DNA from: Variovorax paradoxus
Lineage (GTDB): Bacteria > Pseudomonadota > Gammaproteobacteria > Burkholderiales > Burkholderiaceae_C
DNA length: 64,000 nt
Reading direction: 5' to 3'
Assembly: GCF_902712855.1 (NCBI RefSeq)
Contig: NZ_LR743507.1
Coordinates: 1,598,001 to 1,662,000 of the forward strand
Under the pieces are notes generated by a model. It did not search any database, was not told the origin of the DNA, and was given only the letters and a program-made list of their open reading frames with translations. The position numbers and the translations under genes were made by a program. Shown in pieces: positions 33,693 to 42,210 of this stretch. Each line of letters begins with the position of its first letter. Position 1 is the stretch's first letter.

Positions 33693-34700
33693 GTGAAAGC
33701 GCGTTCCAGTTCGTCAAAGGAGCCAGTCACCGTGAAGAAACCCGCCGCAAAGGCCACGCCCGCCACCAAGCCCGCCGTCAAGAAGGCGCCGGCTGCGAAG
33801 CAGGCTGTACCTGCGGCCAGGAAGGTTTCCTCCGCTGCACATGACACCGGCGCGAAAGAGACAAGCGCATCCAAAAAGCCCGCAGTACCCACGGCCAAGG
33901 CCGAGACCGCTGCGACCAAGAAGTCCGCCAAGCCTGCTACTGCCGCCACCAAGACCGCAGGCGCGGGTCCATCGTCATCCAAACCCGTCGGCCGCCCTGC
34001 TGCCGTTCCTTCCGTCCCCTCGAGTCCCATGAAAAAAACGGCTGCCGCCTCCACTTCCGCCCCGGCGACACCCTCGATGCCCGCTCAAACCGCCACGCCC
34101 GCTCCCGCGCGTGGTGGCCGCGTGTCCCGGCTGTCGCAACTGACCGTTCCCTCGATGCCGCAATCCGTGGCGTCGACCGCGGCCAAGTCCAGTTTCTCGC
34201 AGGCGCCTTCCAATGCGCTGGTGCCGCCGCCGCCGCTGGCCGTCAAGAAAGATCCCAAGCTGGCCAACAACTGGAAGACCAAGTCCGCCAACGAGCTGAC
34301 CGATGCCGAAGTCATCGCCATGCCCGATGACGAGTACATGAACGAAAAGCAGATGGCCTTCTTCCGCCTGAAGCTCGAAGAACTCAAGCGCGGCATCCTC
34401 GAGAACGCCGGCGAGACCACCGAGCACCTGCGCGAAGACACGGTGGTGGTGCCCGATCCGGCCGACCGCGCCACCATCGAGGAAGAACACGCCCTCGAAC
34501 TGCGCACGCGCGACCGCGAGCGCAAGCTGCTCAAGAAGATCGAACAGTCGATCCAGCGCATCGACGCCGGCGACTACGGCTACTGCGACGAGACCGGCGA
34601 ACCCATCGGCGTCGGCCGCCTGCTGGCCCGCCCGACCGCCACGCTGTCGCTCGAAGCGCAGCAGCGCCGCGAGCTCAAGCAGAAGATGTTCGGGGATTGA
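33693..34700 (+). CDS. dksA: DksA-like RNA-polymerase regulator with a ~200-residue Lys/Ala/Pro-rich N-terminal extension
   Basis: 335 residues; E. coli DksA has about 151. The GTG at 33693 has a strong GGAGGAG ribosome site. Residues 1-200 are low complexity, histone-H1-like (VKKPAAKATPATKPAVKKAP). The DksA core spans about 200-335: coiled coil (QMAFFRLKLEELKRGIL), the tip motif DPADRA (DxxDxA) that reaches into the polymerase secondary channel, and the C-terminal globular part YGYCDETGEPIGVGRLLARP. Only one of the four zinc cysteines remains, as in many alpha- and betaproteobacterial DksA proteins. It should act with ppGpp. The internal ATG at 34029 lacks a ribosome site. Confidence 0.87.
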   Translation: MKARSSSSKEPVTVKKPAAKATPATKPAVKKAPAAKQAVPAARKVSSAAHDTGAKETSASKKPAVPTAKAETAATKKSAKPATAATKTAGAGPSSSKPVGRPAAVPSVPSSPMKKTAAASTSAPATPSMPAQTATPAPARGGRVSRLSQLTVPSMPQSVASTAAKSSFSQAPSNALVPPPPLAVKKDPKLANNWKTKSANELTDAEVIAMPDDEYMNEKQMAFFRLKLEELKRGILENAGETTEHLREDTVVVPDPADRATIEEEHALELRTRDRERKLLKKIEQSIQRIDAGDYGYCDETGEPIGVGRLLARPTATLSLEAQQRRELKQKMFGD

Positions 34701-34745
34701 TCGAGAACAGGCACAGGACACCCCCCGTTCGATAGTCTTCATCGC

Positions 34746-36431
34746 ATGGCCAAGGAAGAATCGGGTCGCCTGCTCTCCAAGGTGGCCAAGTTTGTCCGCA
34801 ATCCACTGAAGGATTGGTCGGAACTGGATGCCCCTCCCTCGGCGTCGGACTCGTCGCTGCCCGACCAGACCTACAGCCGCGAGATGCTGAAGGAGATGAT
34901 CGAGCGGCGCCAGCGCAACGATTTCGTGCGCCGCCGCGAGTTCGACATGCTGCGCAAGCTGCGCCAGCGCGAAGCCGCCGCCCATGCCTTCGACGCGACG
35001 GTGACGCCATCGTCGTTCAATCCCAACAGCGCCTCCGGAAAGCACGACGGCCGCGCGCTCACGCTCAAGAAGATCGACGAGATCGAAGAGCAGATGTCGC
35101 AGCAATGGTGGAAGGGCCGGGGGCCGAACGGCGAGACCCTGGTCAACGCGCCACCCGACGCCGGCGCCGAGACGCTGCCGCCGGTGCACACCGACGACCT
35201 GCTCGAGGAACCGGCCCCGCGCGTGCCTGCTGCCACGGCCCCTTCCGTTCAGCATGCCGAGCCGGACGTCCTCGACGACGCCCAGCTATCCGTGCCCGCT
35301 GCCGGCGTTCCGCTGATGTCGTCGCGCCTGGCGCACGACGGTGCGCTCGAGGAAGCGGTGATCCGCTTCGCGCACGGCGATGACGCCGGCGTCGAAGCCA
35401 TCCTGCTGCAGGCGCTCGCTTCCGAGGGCGCCGCGCCCGACGACGACGAGAACGCCCCCGCCGTCCAGCGCGACGACGACCGCTGGCGCGCGCTGTTCGA
35501 CCTGTACCGTGCGACGGGTGACGCCGCCAAGTTCGCGGCCGCACGCATGCGCTATGCGCAGCGCATGCGCCGCATGGGCCCCGACTGGGTCTCGCTCGAG
35601 GAACTGGCTCGCAGCGTCAAGGCGGTCACTGCCAGCGAGGAGGCGGTCACGGCTTCCGGCGGTGCGGCGCATGCGGACTGGGCCTGTCCGCCGCGTCTGG
35701 CGCGCGAAGGTTTGGTGGAACTCACGCGGGCCCTCTCGAAGGCCGGGTCGGTCTGGACGCTCGACTGGCGCGCGCTGACCGCGGTGGAGGCCGATGCGGC
35801 TTCGCCGTTGCGCGTGCTGTTCAACCACTGGGCCGACTCCCCGGTGCAGATCCGCTTCATGGGTTCGGCCCAGCTGCTGGCCGTGCTCTCGGAAGCCGCG
35901 CCGAACAACGAACGCAGCACCCCGGACGTCTGGTGGCAGCTGCATCTGGCGGCGCTGCGGCTGATGCACATGCCCGACGATTTCGAACTGGTGGCGCTGA
36001 ATTACTGCATCACCTACGAGGTGTCGCCGCCGTCATGGCAAGACCCGCGCGGCGAATGCACCTCGCTGGCCGCGCCGCCGGTGAGCCGTTCCAACTCGGT
36101 GTGGTCGCTGCTGTCGGTCGGCGGCGATTCCGAGAGCTTCCCGTCCACCGACAGCGGCTTCGCCGCGCTGGCCGGCGACTTGCGGGGCGAGTCGCTGTCG
36201 TGCTGGCAGCGGCTCGACAACGACCTGCGGCACACCACTGCGCCGGTCATCTCGTGCGCGGCACTCCTGCGGATGGACCTGGCCGCGGCGGGCACGCTGC
36301 TGAGCTGGGTGCGCGCACGCGACGCCAACGGCGAACGCGTGCAGTTCGTCGATGCGCATCGGCTGATTGCCGCGCTGTTCAACCTGGTAGGCATCGCCGA
36401 TCACGCCACCGTGGCGGTTAGGAAAAACTAA
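34746..36431 (+). CDS. Large protein with a C-terminal STAS-like domain, upstream of hslV
   Basis: 561 residues. The N-terminal 110 are charged and helical (YSREMLKEMIERRQRNDFVR, FDMLRKLRQREAAAHAF). A Pro/Ala-rich linker follows to about 190, then a helical TPR-like part (DDRWRALFDLYRATGDAAKF). The end (VEADAASPLRVLFNHWADSPVQIRFMGS and VQFVDAHRLIAALFNLVGIADHATV) resembles a STAS fold split by an insertion. It is cytoplasmic and of unknown role. It starts 45 bp after dksA and ends 56 bp before hslV, a conserved-looking position that suggests co-expression with stress functions. Confidence 0.6.
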   Translation: MAKEESGRLLSKVAKFVRNPLKDWSELDAPPSASDSSLPDQTYSREMLKEMIERRQRNDFVRRREFDMLRKLRQREAAAHAFDATVTPSSFNPNSASGKHDGRALTLKKIDEIEEQMSQQWWKGRGPNGETLVNAPPDAGAETLPPVHTDDLLEEPAPRVPAATAPSVQHAEPDVLDDAQLSVPAAGVPLMSSRLAHDGALEEAVIRFAHGDDAGVEAILLQALASEGAAPDDDENAPAVQRDDDRWRALFDLYRATGDAAKFAAARMRYAQRMRRMGPDWVSLEELARSVKAVTASEEAVTASGGAAHADWACPPRLAREGLVELTRALSKAGSVWTLDWRALTAVEADAASPLRVLFNHWADSPVQIRFMGSAQLLAVLSEAAPNNERSTPDVWWQLHLAALRLMHMPDDFELVALNYCITYEVSPPSWQDPRGECTSLAAPPVSRSNSVWSLLSVGGDSESFPSTDSGFAALAGDLRGESLSCWQRLDNDLRHTTAPVISCAALLRMDLAAAGTLLSWVRARDANGERVQFVDAHRLIAALFNLVGIADHATVAVRKN

Positions 36432-36487
36432 AAACTGCGCCGCCAGCTGGCGGTTGCATTGGCGCCGCGCACCCCCAGATGGCTGCG

Positions 36488-37033
36488 ATGGAACAGTTTC
36501 ACGGCACCACCATCGTGAGCGTGCGCCGCAAGACCCCCCAAGGCGACCAGGTCGCCATTGGCGGGGACGGGCAGGTCACTCTCGGCAACATCGTCATCAA
36601 GGGCACGGCGCGCAAGGTGCGCCGCCTCTATCACGGCAAGGTGCTCGCCGGCTTTGCCGGCGCCACGGCCGACGCCTTCACGCTCTTCGAGCGCTTCGAG
36701 GCCAAGCTCGAGAAGCACCAGGGCCACCTGACCCGCGCGGCGGTCGAGCTCACCAAGGACTGGCGCACCGACCGCGTGCTGCGCAAGCTCGAGGCCATGC
36801 TGGCCGTGGCCGACGCGACCACTTCACTCATCATCACCGGCAACGGCGACGTGCTCGAACCCGAGGACGGCGTGATCGCCATCGGCTCTGGCGGCGCCTA
36901 CGCGCAGTCGGCGGCCAAGGCGCTGATTGAAAACACCGAACTCACGGCCGAGCAGATCGTGCGCAAATCGCTGGCGATCGCCGGAGAAATCTGCATTTAC
37001 ACGAACATGAACCACACCGTGGAAGCGCTCTGA
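36488..37033 (+). CDS. hslV: ATP-dependent protease subunit HslV
   Basis: 181 residues. It begins MEQFHGTTIVSVRRK; the catalytic Thr is the first of TTIVSVRR after removal of the preceding residues. The GGDGQVTLG, KVRRLYHGKVLAGFAG and AIGSGGAYAQSAA segments are canonical. HslV forms a double hexameric chamber capped by HslU and degrades misfolded and regulatory proteins in the cytoplasm. MEQF at 36488 fits the family better than the ATG three codons earlier. hslU starts 2 bp after its stop. Confidence 0.95.
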   Translation: MEQFHGTTIVSVRRKTPQGDQVAIGGDGQVTLGNIVIKGTARKVRRLYHGKVLAGFAGATADAFTLFERFEAKLEKHQGHLTRAAVELTKDWRTDRVLRKLEAMLAVADATTSLIITGNGDVLEPEDGVIAIGSGGAYAQSAAKALIENTELTAEQIVRKSLAIAGEICIYTNMNHTVEAL

Positions 37034-37035
37034 CC

Positions 37036-38364
37036 ATGTCCATGACCCCCCAGGAAATCGTCTCCGAGCTCGACAACCACATCGTCGGGCAGCCCGCCGC
37101 CAAGCGCGCCGTGGCCATCGCGCTGCGCAACCGCTGGCGCCGCCAGCAGGTCGACGACAAGCTGCGCCATGAGATCACGCCCAAGAACATCCTCATGATC
37201 GGCCCCACGGGCGTGGGCAAGACCGAGATCGCACGGCGCCTCGCGCGCCTGGCCGATGCGCCTTTCATCAAGGTGGAGGCCACCAAGTTCACCGAGGTGG
37301 GCTACGTGGGCAAGGACGTCGACTCGATCATTCGCGATCTCGCCGAGATCGCCGTCAAGCAGACGCGCGAATCCGAAAGCGTGAAGGTGCGCGCGCGCGC
37401 CGAGGACGCTGCCGAGGAGCGCATTCTCGATGTGCTGCTACCGCCCGCGCGCGGTGCCGATGGCGCTACGCCTGCGCTGGACGGCCCCAATCCCACGCGC
37501 CAGGCTTTCCGAAAGAAGCTGCGCGAGCACCAGCTCGACGACAAGGAGATCGAGCTCGACCTCGCCGAGACGCGCGCGCCGCTCGAGATCATGGGTCCGG
37601 CGGGCATGGAGGAAATGACCGAGCAGTTGCGCGGCATGTTCGGCCAGATGGGCGGCGGCAAGCGCAAGACGCGCAAGCTCAAGATCGGCGAGGCGATGCG
37701 CCTGCTGATCGACGAGGAGGCTGCCAAGCTGGTCAACGAGGACGAGATCCGCGCGCAGGCCATCACCAACGCCGAGCAGAACGGCATCGTGTTCATCGAC
37801 GAGATCGACAAGGTCGCCACGCGCAGCGAGGCGCAGGGTTCCGACGTGTCGCGCCAGGGCGTGCAGCGCGACCTGCTGCCGCTCGTGGAGGGCACAGCGG
37901 TCACCACCAAGTATGGCGTGGTGCGCACCGATCACATGCTCTTCATCGCGAGCGGCGCGTTCCACCTGAGCAAGCCGAGCGACCTGATTCCCGAGCTGCA
38001 AGGGCGCATGCCGATTCGCGTGGAGCTGCAGTCGCTGTCGGTGGCGGACTTCGAAAGCATCCTCACGCAGACGCGTGCGTCGCTCGTGAAGCAGTACCAG
38101 GCGCTGCTGGCCACAGAGGGTGTGACGCTCGAGTTCACGCCAGAGGGTGTGAATCGGCTCGCCACCATTGCCTTCGAGGTGAACGAGCGCACGGAGAACA
38201 TCGGCGCACGCCGTTTGTCGACCGTGATGGAGCGCCTGCTGGATGAGGTAAGCTTCGACGCGACCCGCCTCGAAGGGCAATCGATCCGCATCGATGCCGC
38301 CTATGTCGACCAGCGCCTCGCGGCACTAAGTCACGACGAAGACCTTTCGCGCTTCATTCTCTGA
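37036..38364 (+). CDS. hslU: HslU unfoldase ATPase
   Basis: 442 residues, AAA+ partner of HslV. Visible features: MTPQEIVSELDNHIVGQPAAK, Walker A GPTGVGKTE, the pore loop EVGYVGKDVDS, the I-domain (about 110-235), Walker B GIVFIDEIDKVA, sensor 1 and arginine finger around PELQGRMPIRVEL, and the C-terminal tail DLSRFIL that docks into HslV. It is translated directly after hslV. Confidence 0.96.
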   Translation: MSMTPQEIVSELDNHIVGQPAAKRAVAIALRNRWRRQQVDDKLRHEITPKNILMIGPTGVGKTEIARRLARLADAPFIKVEATKFTEVGYVGKDVDSIIRDLAEIAVKQTRESESVKVRARAEDAAEERILDVLLPPARGADGATPALDGPNPTRQAFRKKLREHQLDDKEIELDLAETRAPLEIMGPAGMEEMTEQLRGMFGQMGGGKRKTRKLKIGEAMRLLIDEEAAKLVNEDEIRAQAITNAEQNGIVFIDEIDKVATRSEAQGSDVSRQGVQRDLLPLVEGTAVTTKYGVVRTDHMLFIASGAFHLSKPSDLIPELQGRMPIRVELQSLSVADFESILTQTRASLVKQYQALLATEGVTLEFTPEGVNRLATIAFEVNERTENIGARRLSTVMERLLDEVSFDATRLEGQSIRIDAAYVDQRLAALSHDEDLSRFIL

Positions 38365-38450
38365 AGCCGCTTCCCTCGCCCCTGTTACGGGGCAATCCTT
38401 CACGCATCACTTTCACTGCGTGAGCTAAGTAGTTCATTCTCAACGAAATT

Positions 38451-38478
38451 CGCCGATTCCAAGGATTTGGAATCGGCG
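38451..38478 (+). terminator. Strong hairpin between hslU and mraZ
   Basis: A perfect 12-bp stem (CGCCGATTCCAA / TTGGAATCGGCG, loop GGAT) lies 86 bp after the hslU stop. A shorter CACGCA/TGCGTG stem precedes it. There is no T-run, so termination may need Rho. It separates the hslVU message from the dcw promoter. Confidence 0.5.
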
Positions 38479-38546
38479 CTAAGTCGTTGATTCCATTACA
38501 AAAAATACCACTAACGGCCAGTTGCTTCCTAAGTGTTTCCTGCTAC

Positions 38547-38589
38547 AGTGCAAAAAAGTGCAGTTAAGTGGGAAAAAGTGCGGGTAGTG
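38547..38589 (+). promoter_or_regulatory. MraZ operator: AGTG repeats every 10 bp
   Basis: AGTG occurs with its last base at 38550, 38560, 38570, 38580 and 38589, so successive copies are one helical turn apart. The third copy reads AGTGGG, matching the TGGG repeats that MraZ binds ahead of mraZ in other bacteria. It lies in the AT-rich promoter region 50-90 bp before the mraZ start and should give autoregulation of the dcw operon. Confidence 0.65.
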
Positions 38590-38636
38590 CCCCTTTCGGG
38601 TGTTGCAGCACCTCCCAACACAGGGGTTTCGTGGTC

Positions 38637-39065
38637 GTGTTTCAAGGCGCTTCATCGCTCAGTCTGGATGCCAAGGGGCGGCTCTCCGTGCCGACCCGGC
38701 ATCGCGACGTCCTGAGCGCCACGGCAGGCGGCCAGCTCACGATTACCAAGCATCCGCACGGATGCCTGATGGTGTTCCCCCGTCCCGAATGGGAAAAATT
38801 CCGCGAGCGCATCGCCGCGCTGCCGATGTCGGCGCAGTGGTGGAAGCGCGTCTTCCTGGGCAACGCCATGGATGTCGAGATGGACGGCACCGGCCGCATC
38901 CTGGTGTCGCCCGAACTGCGCGCCGCCACCGGCATCGTGCGCGACACGCTGCTGCTGGGCATGGGCAACCACTTCGAACTCTGGGACAAGGCCACGTACG
39001 AGGCCAAGGAGGCCGAGGCCACCCAGGGCGAGATGCCGGATGTGTTCCAGGACTTCGCGTTCTGA
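38637..39065 (+). CDS. mraZ: Transcriptional regulator MraZ
   Basis: 142 residues from a GTG at 38637 with AGGGG about ten bases upstream; a GTG two codons earlier is an alternative. Two SpoVT/AbrB-like half-domains carry the family signature twice: FQGASSLSLDAKGRLSVPTR and NAMDVEMDGTGRILVSPELR. MraZ forms rings that bind the repeated operator in front of its own gene and repress dcw transcription. It is the first gene of the cluster; rsmH begins 8 bp later. Confidence 0.92.
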   Translation: MFQGASSLSLDAKGRLSVPTRHRDVLSATAGGQLTITKHPHGCLMVFPRPEWEKFRERIAALPMSAQWWKRVFLGNAMDVEMDGTGRILVSPELRAATGIVRDTLLLGMGNHFELWDKATYEAKEAEATQGEMPDVFQDFAF

Positions 39066-39073
39066 GGGCTCAC

Positions 39074-39997
39074 GTGAACACCCCATGGACCCATACGACC
39101 GTCTTGCTGAACGAAGCGGTGGAAGCCCTTCTTTCAGGCAGCACGGAAGCCTCCGGCACCTACGTGGACGCCACCTTCGGGCGCGGAGGTCACGCGCGCG
39201 CGATCCTCTCCAGGCTGGGGCCGCAGGGCAGGCTGATCGCATTCGACAAGGATGCGGAAGCAGTGGCCGAAGCAGCGCGCATCTCCGATGCGCGTTTTTC
39301 CATCCGCCACCAGGGATTCCGGTCGCTGGGCGAACTGCCCGACGCGAGCGTCAACGGCTTGCTGATGGACCTGGGCGTGAGCTCGCCCCAGATCGACAAC
39401 CCGGTGCGCGGTTTCAGTTTTCGTTTCGACGGCCCGCTCGACATGCGCATGGACACCACGCGCGGCGAGAGCGTGGCTGAATGGCTGGCAACGGCCGAAC
39501 TCCAGCAGATTGCAGAGGTGATCCGTGACTATGGCGAAGAACGGTTTGCTGTTCAGATTGCAAAGGCGATTGTTGCTCGCCGACAAGAACGGGGCCCAAT
39601 TTCAACCACCACCGAACTGGCCGAGCTCGTGGCTGGCACGGTCAAAACCCGCGAGCAGGGCCAGAACCCTGCAACGCGCACATTTCAGGCTTTTCGGATT
39701 TTCATCAACGCCGAGCTTGAAGAGCTGCAACAGGCGCTAGAAGCGAGCCTGTCCGTGTTGCAACCTGGCGGCCGGCTTGCGGTGATCAGCTTCCACTCGC
39801 TGGAAGACCGCATCGTGAAGCAGTTCATCGCGAAGCATTCGAAGGAGGTCTACGACCGCCGCGCGCCGTTTGCCGCGCCGAAGGTGATGAAGCTGCGCGC
39901 ACTCGAGCGCATCAAGCCGTCCGAAGAGGAAGTGCGGGGCAACCCGCGCTCGCGCAGCGCGATCCTTCGCGTGGCCGAACGCACGGAGGCCGCATGA
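39074..39997 (+). CDS. rsmH: 16S rRNA m4C1402 methyltransferase RsmH (MraW)
   Basis: 307 residues from a GTG. SAM-binding features: HTTVLLNEAVEAL, YVDATFGRGGHARAIL (motif I) and LLMDLGVSSPQIDNPVRGFS. The RsmH C-terminus is also clear: ATRTFQAFRIFINAELEEL, ISFHSLEDRIVKQF and NPRSRSAILRVAERT. It methylates N4 of C1402 in 16S rRNA. Its stop overlaps the ATG of a 31-codon mini-frame that leads to ftsL. Confidence 0.94.
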   Translation: MNTPWTHTTVLLNEAVEALLSGSTEASGTYVDATFGRGGHARAILSRLGPQGRLIAFDKDAEAVAEAARISDARFSIRHQGFRSLGELPDASVNGLLMDLGVSSPQIDNPVRGFSFRFDGPLDMRMDTTRGESVAEWLATAELQQIAEVIRDYGEERFAVQIAKAIVARRQERGPISTTTELAELVAGTVKTREQGQNPATRTFQAFRIFINAELEELQQALEASLSVLQPGGRLAVISFHSLEDRIVKQFIAKHSKEVYDRRAPFAAPKVMKLRALERIKPSEEEVRGNPRSRSAILRVAERTEAA

Positions 39998-40089
39998 ACG
40001 CCGCCCGTCTTCTCGAAGGCGCTCGCACCCTCGACTGCGAGGGGCTCGGCGGAGCCTTGCGGCGGCGCAGCCTGGGCGAGGTTCTCTGA
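39994..40089 (+). other. Possible 31-codon coupling ORF between rsmH and ftsL
   Basis: An ATG overlapping the rsmH stop opens a frame of 31 codons starting MNAARLLEGAR and ending two bases before the ftsL ATG. It has no known similarity. It could pass ribosomes from rsmH to ftsL, or be chance in GC-rich DNA. Confidence 0.25.
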
Positions 40090-40091
40090 CC

Positions 40092-40457
40092 ATGGCCCGC
40101 GTGAACCTCCTGCTGATGCTGGCCGTCATCGCGACGGCGTTGTTTCTGGTGCATACCCAGTACCAGTCGCGCCAGCTCTACACCGAGCTCGACCGCTCGC
40201 AACAGGAGGCGCGCCGCCTCGAACTCGATCGCGACCGCCTGCAGGTCGAGAAGCGCGCCCAGGCCACGCCGCTGCGCGTCGAGAAGCTCGCCAAGGAGCA
40301 GCTGCAGATGCGCACCACCTCGCCGGCGATCACGCAGTACGTGCGCCCCGACGGCTCGGTGATTCCGGCCGTGGCGCCGGTGGCGCCTGCCATGCCCGCC
40401 GCGCCGGGCAGCAAGCCCGCCGCCAAACCCGCCGCTGCAGCGAGGTCCGCACGATGA
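40092..40457 (+). CDS. ftsL: Cell division protein FtsL
   Basis: 121 residues, bitopic. A very short cytoplasmic end and one membrane helix (VNLLLMLAVIATALFLVH, about 4-21) are followed by a periplasmic coiled coil (YTELDRSQQEARRLELDRD) and the LEKLAKEQLQM-like end of the FtsL domain. A Pro/Ala-rich tail of about 35 residues follows. FtsL with FtsB and FtsQ activates the FtsWI septal synthase. Its stop overlaps the ftsI start (ATGA). Confidence 0.9.
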   Translation: MARVNLLLMLAVIATALFLVHTQYQSRQLYTELDRSQQEARRLELDRDRLQVEKRAQATPLRVEKLAKEQLQMRTTSPAITQYVRPDGSVIPAVAPVAPAMPAAPGSKPAAKPAAAARSAR

Positions 40458-42208
40458 CCCGCGGCAACCGCAGCGTGCGCTACACCACCAGCCCCTTGCT
40501 CGCGAGCAAGACGCCGGTGTGGCGAAGCAAGTTCATCGTCGCCGGCATCGCGCTGGGCTTCGTCATGCTCGCCGGCCGCGCGGCCTACGTGCAGGTGTTC
40601 GGCAACAGTTTCTTCCAGCGGCAGGGCGAAGTGCGCTTCGCGCGCACGCTCGAGCTGCCGGCCAACCGAGGCCGCATCCTCGATCGCAACGGGCTCATCC
40701 TGGCGTCCAGCGTGGTGGCGCCCAGCATCTGGGCCATCCCCGAGGACATCGAGCGCGACGACCCCGAGGTTCGCACCAAGCTCAAGCAGGTGGCCAAGCT
40801 GCTCGAGATGCCGCAGAAGGACTTCGACAAGAAGCTCGAGGACGAGGACAAGACCTTCGTCTGGGTCAAGCGCCAGGTCGACGAGCCGATCGCCAAGCAG
40901 ATCGCCGCGCTCAACATCAAGGGCATCTACCAGCGCCGCGAATACAAGCGCCAGTACCCCGAGGGCGAGGCCGCCGCGCACGTGGTGGGCTTCACCAACG
41001 TGGAAGACAGCGGGCAGGAGGGCATCGAGCTCGCGTTCAACAAGGACCTGGCCGGCAAGGCCGGGTCGCGCCGCGTCATCAAGGACCGCCTGGGCCGCGT
41101 GGTCGAGGGCGTGGGCGACACCGTGCCGCCGCTGGACGGCAAGGACATCCAGCTCAGCGTGGACAGCAAGGTGCAGTTCTTCGCCTACCAGAAGCTGCGC
41201 GACGCCGTGACGGCGCGCAAGGCCAAGGCCGGCAGCGTGGTGGTGCTCGACAGCACCACCGGCGAGGTGCTCGCGCTGGCCAACTACCCGAGCTACGTTC
41301 CCGACAAGCGCCAGAACCTCACCGGCGAGCAGCTGCGCAACCGCGCGCTCACCGACACCTTCGAGCCCGGCTCGACCATGAAGCCGATCACCGTGGCGAT
41401 GGCGCTGGAAGCCGGCCGCGTGAAGCCGCAGACCCTGATCGAGACCGGTCCCGGCCGTTTCCAGATCGGCGGCTTCACCATCAGCGACACGCACAACTAC
41501 GGCACGCTGACGGTCGAGGGCGTCATCCAGAAGTCGAGCAACGTCGGCGCGCTCAAGATCGCCCAGAAGATGACCCCGCACGAAATGTGGGACACCTACA
41601 CGGCGCTCGGCTACGGCCAGAAGCCGCAGATCCAGTTCCCCGGTGCCGTCACCGGCCGACTGCGTCCCTGGAAGACCTGGAAGCCGGTCGAGCAGGCCAC
41701 CATGGCCTACGGCTACGGCCTGTCGGCGTCGCTGTTCCAGATGGCGCATTCGTACACCTCGTTCGCGCACGACGGCTCGCTCATCCCGGTCACTATCCTC
41801 AAGAACACCGAGCCGCCGGCCGGCGTGCGCGTGTTCTCGCCCTCGAACGCGCTGGCGGTCCGCAAGATGCTGCAGATGGCCGCGGGTCCGGGCGGCACCG
41901 GCACCCGCGCGCAGACGGTCGGCTACTCGGTGGGCGGCAAGTCGGGCACCGCGCACAAGCAGGTTGGCAAGGGTTACGCGAGTAACAAATATCGCGCGTG
42001 GTTCACCGGCATGGCGCCGATCGAGAAGCCGCGCATCATCGTGGCCGTGATGATCGACGAGCCCAGCGACGGCCAGTATTTCGGCGGCCTGGCAGCGGCC
42101 CCCGTGTTCAGCGAAGTCGTGCAGCAGACCCTGCGCATGATGAACGTACCGCCCGATCTGGCGGTCAAACCGCTTGTGATGACGCAGGGCGTCGACGAGA
42201 GCTTCTGA
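40454..42208 (+). CDS. ftsI: Peptidoglycan transpeptidase FtsI (PBP3)
   Basis: 584 residues. One N-terminal membrane anchor (FIVAGIALGFVMLAGRAAYVQV) precedes the pedestal domain with the RFARTLELPANRGRILDRNG motif. In the penicillin-binding domain the active site is complete: STMKP (SxxK serine), SSN in KSSNVGALK and KSGTAHK. It cross-links septal peptidoglycan in the periplasm with FtsW. It overlaps ftsL by four bases, and murE begins 2 bp after its stop. Confidence 0.95.
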   Translation: MTRGNRSVRYTTSPLLASKTPVWRSKFIVAGIALGFVMLAGRAAYVQVFGNSFFQRQGEVRFARTLELPANRGRILDRNGLILASSVVAPSIWAIPEDIERDDPEVRTKLKQVAKLLEMPQKDFDKKLEDEDKTFVWVKRQVDEPIAKQIAALNIKGIYQRREYKRQYPEGEAAAHVVGFTNVEDSGQEGIELAFNKDLAGKAGSRRVIKDRLGRVVEGVGDTVPPLDGKDIQLSVDSKVQFFAYQKLRDAVTARKAKAGSVVVLDSTTGEVLALANYPSYVPDKRQNLTGEQLRNRALTDTFEPGSTMKPITVAMALEAGRVKPQTLIETGPGRFQIGGFTISDTHNYGTLTVEGVIQKSSNVGALKIAQKMTPHEMWDTYTALGYGQKPQIQFPGAVTGRLRPWKTWKPVEQATMAYGYGLSASLFQMAHSYTSFAHDGSLIPVTILKNTEPPAGVRVFSPSNALAVRKMLQMAAGPGGTGTRAQTVGYSVGGKSGTAHKQVGKGYASNKYRAWFTGMAPIEKPRIIVAVMIDEPSDGQYFGGLAAAPVFSEVVQQTLRMMNVPPDLAVKPLVMTQGVDESF

Positions 42209-42210
42209 AC

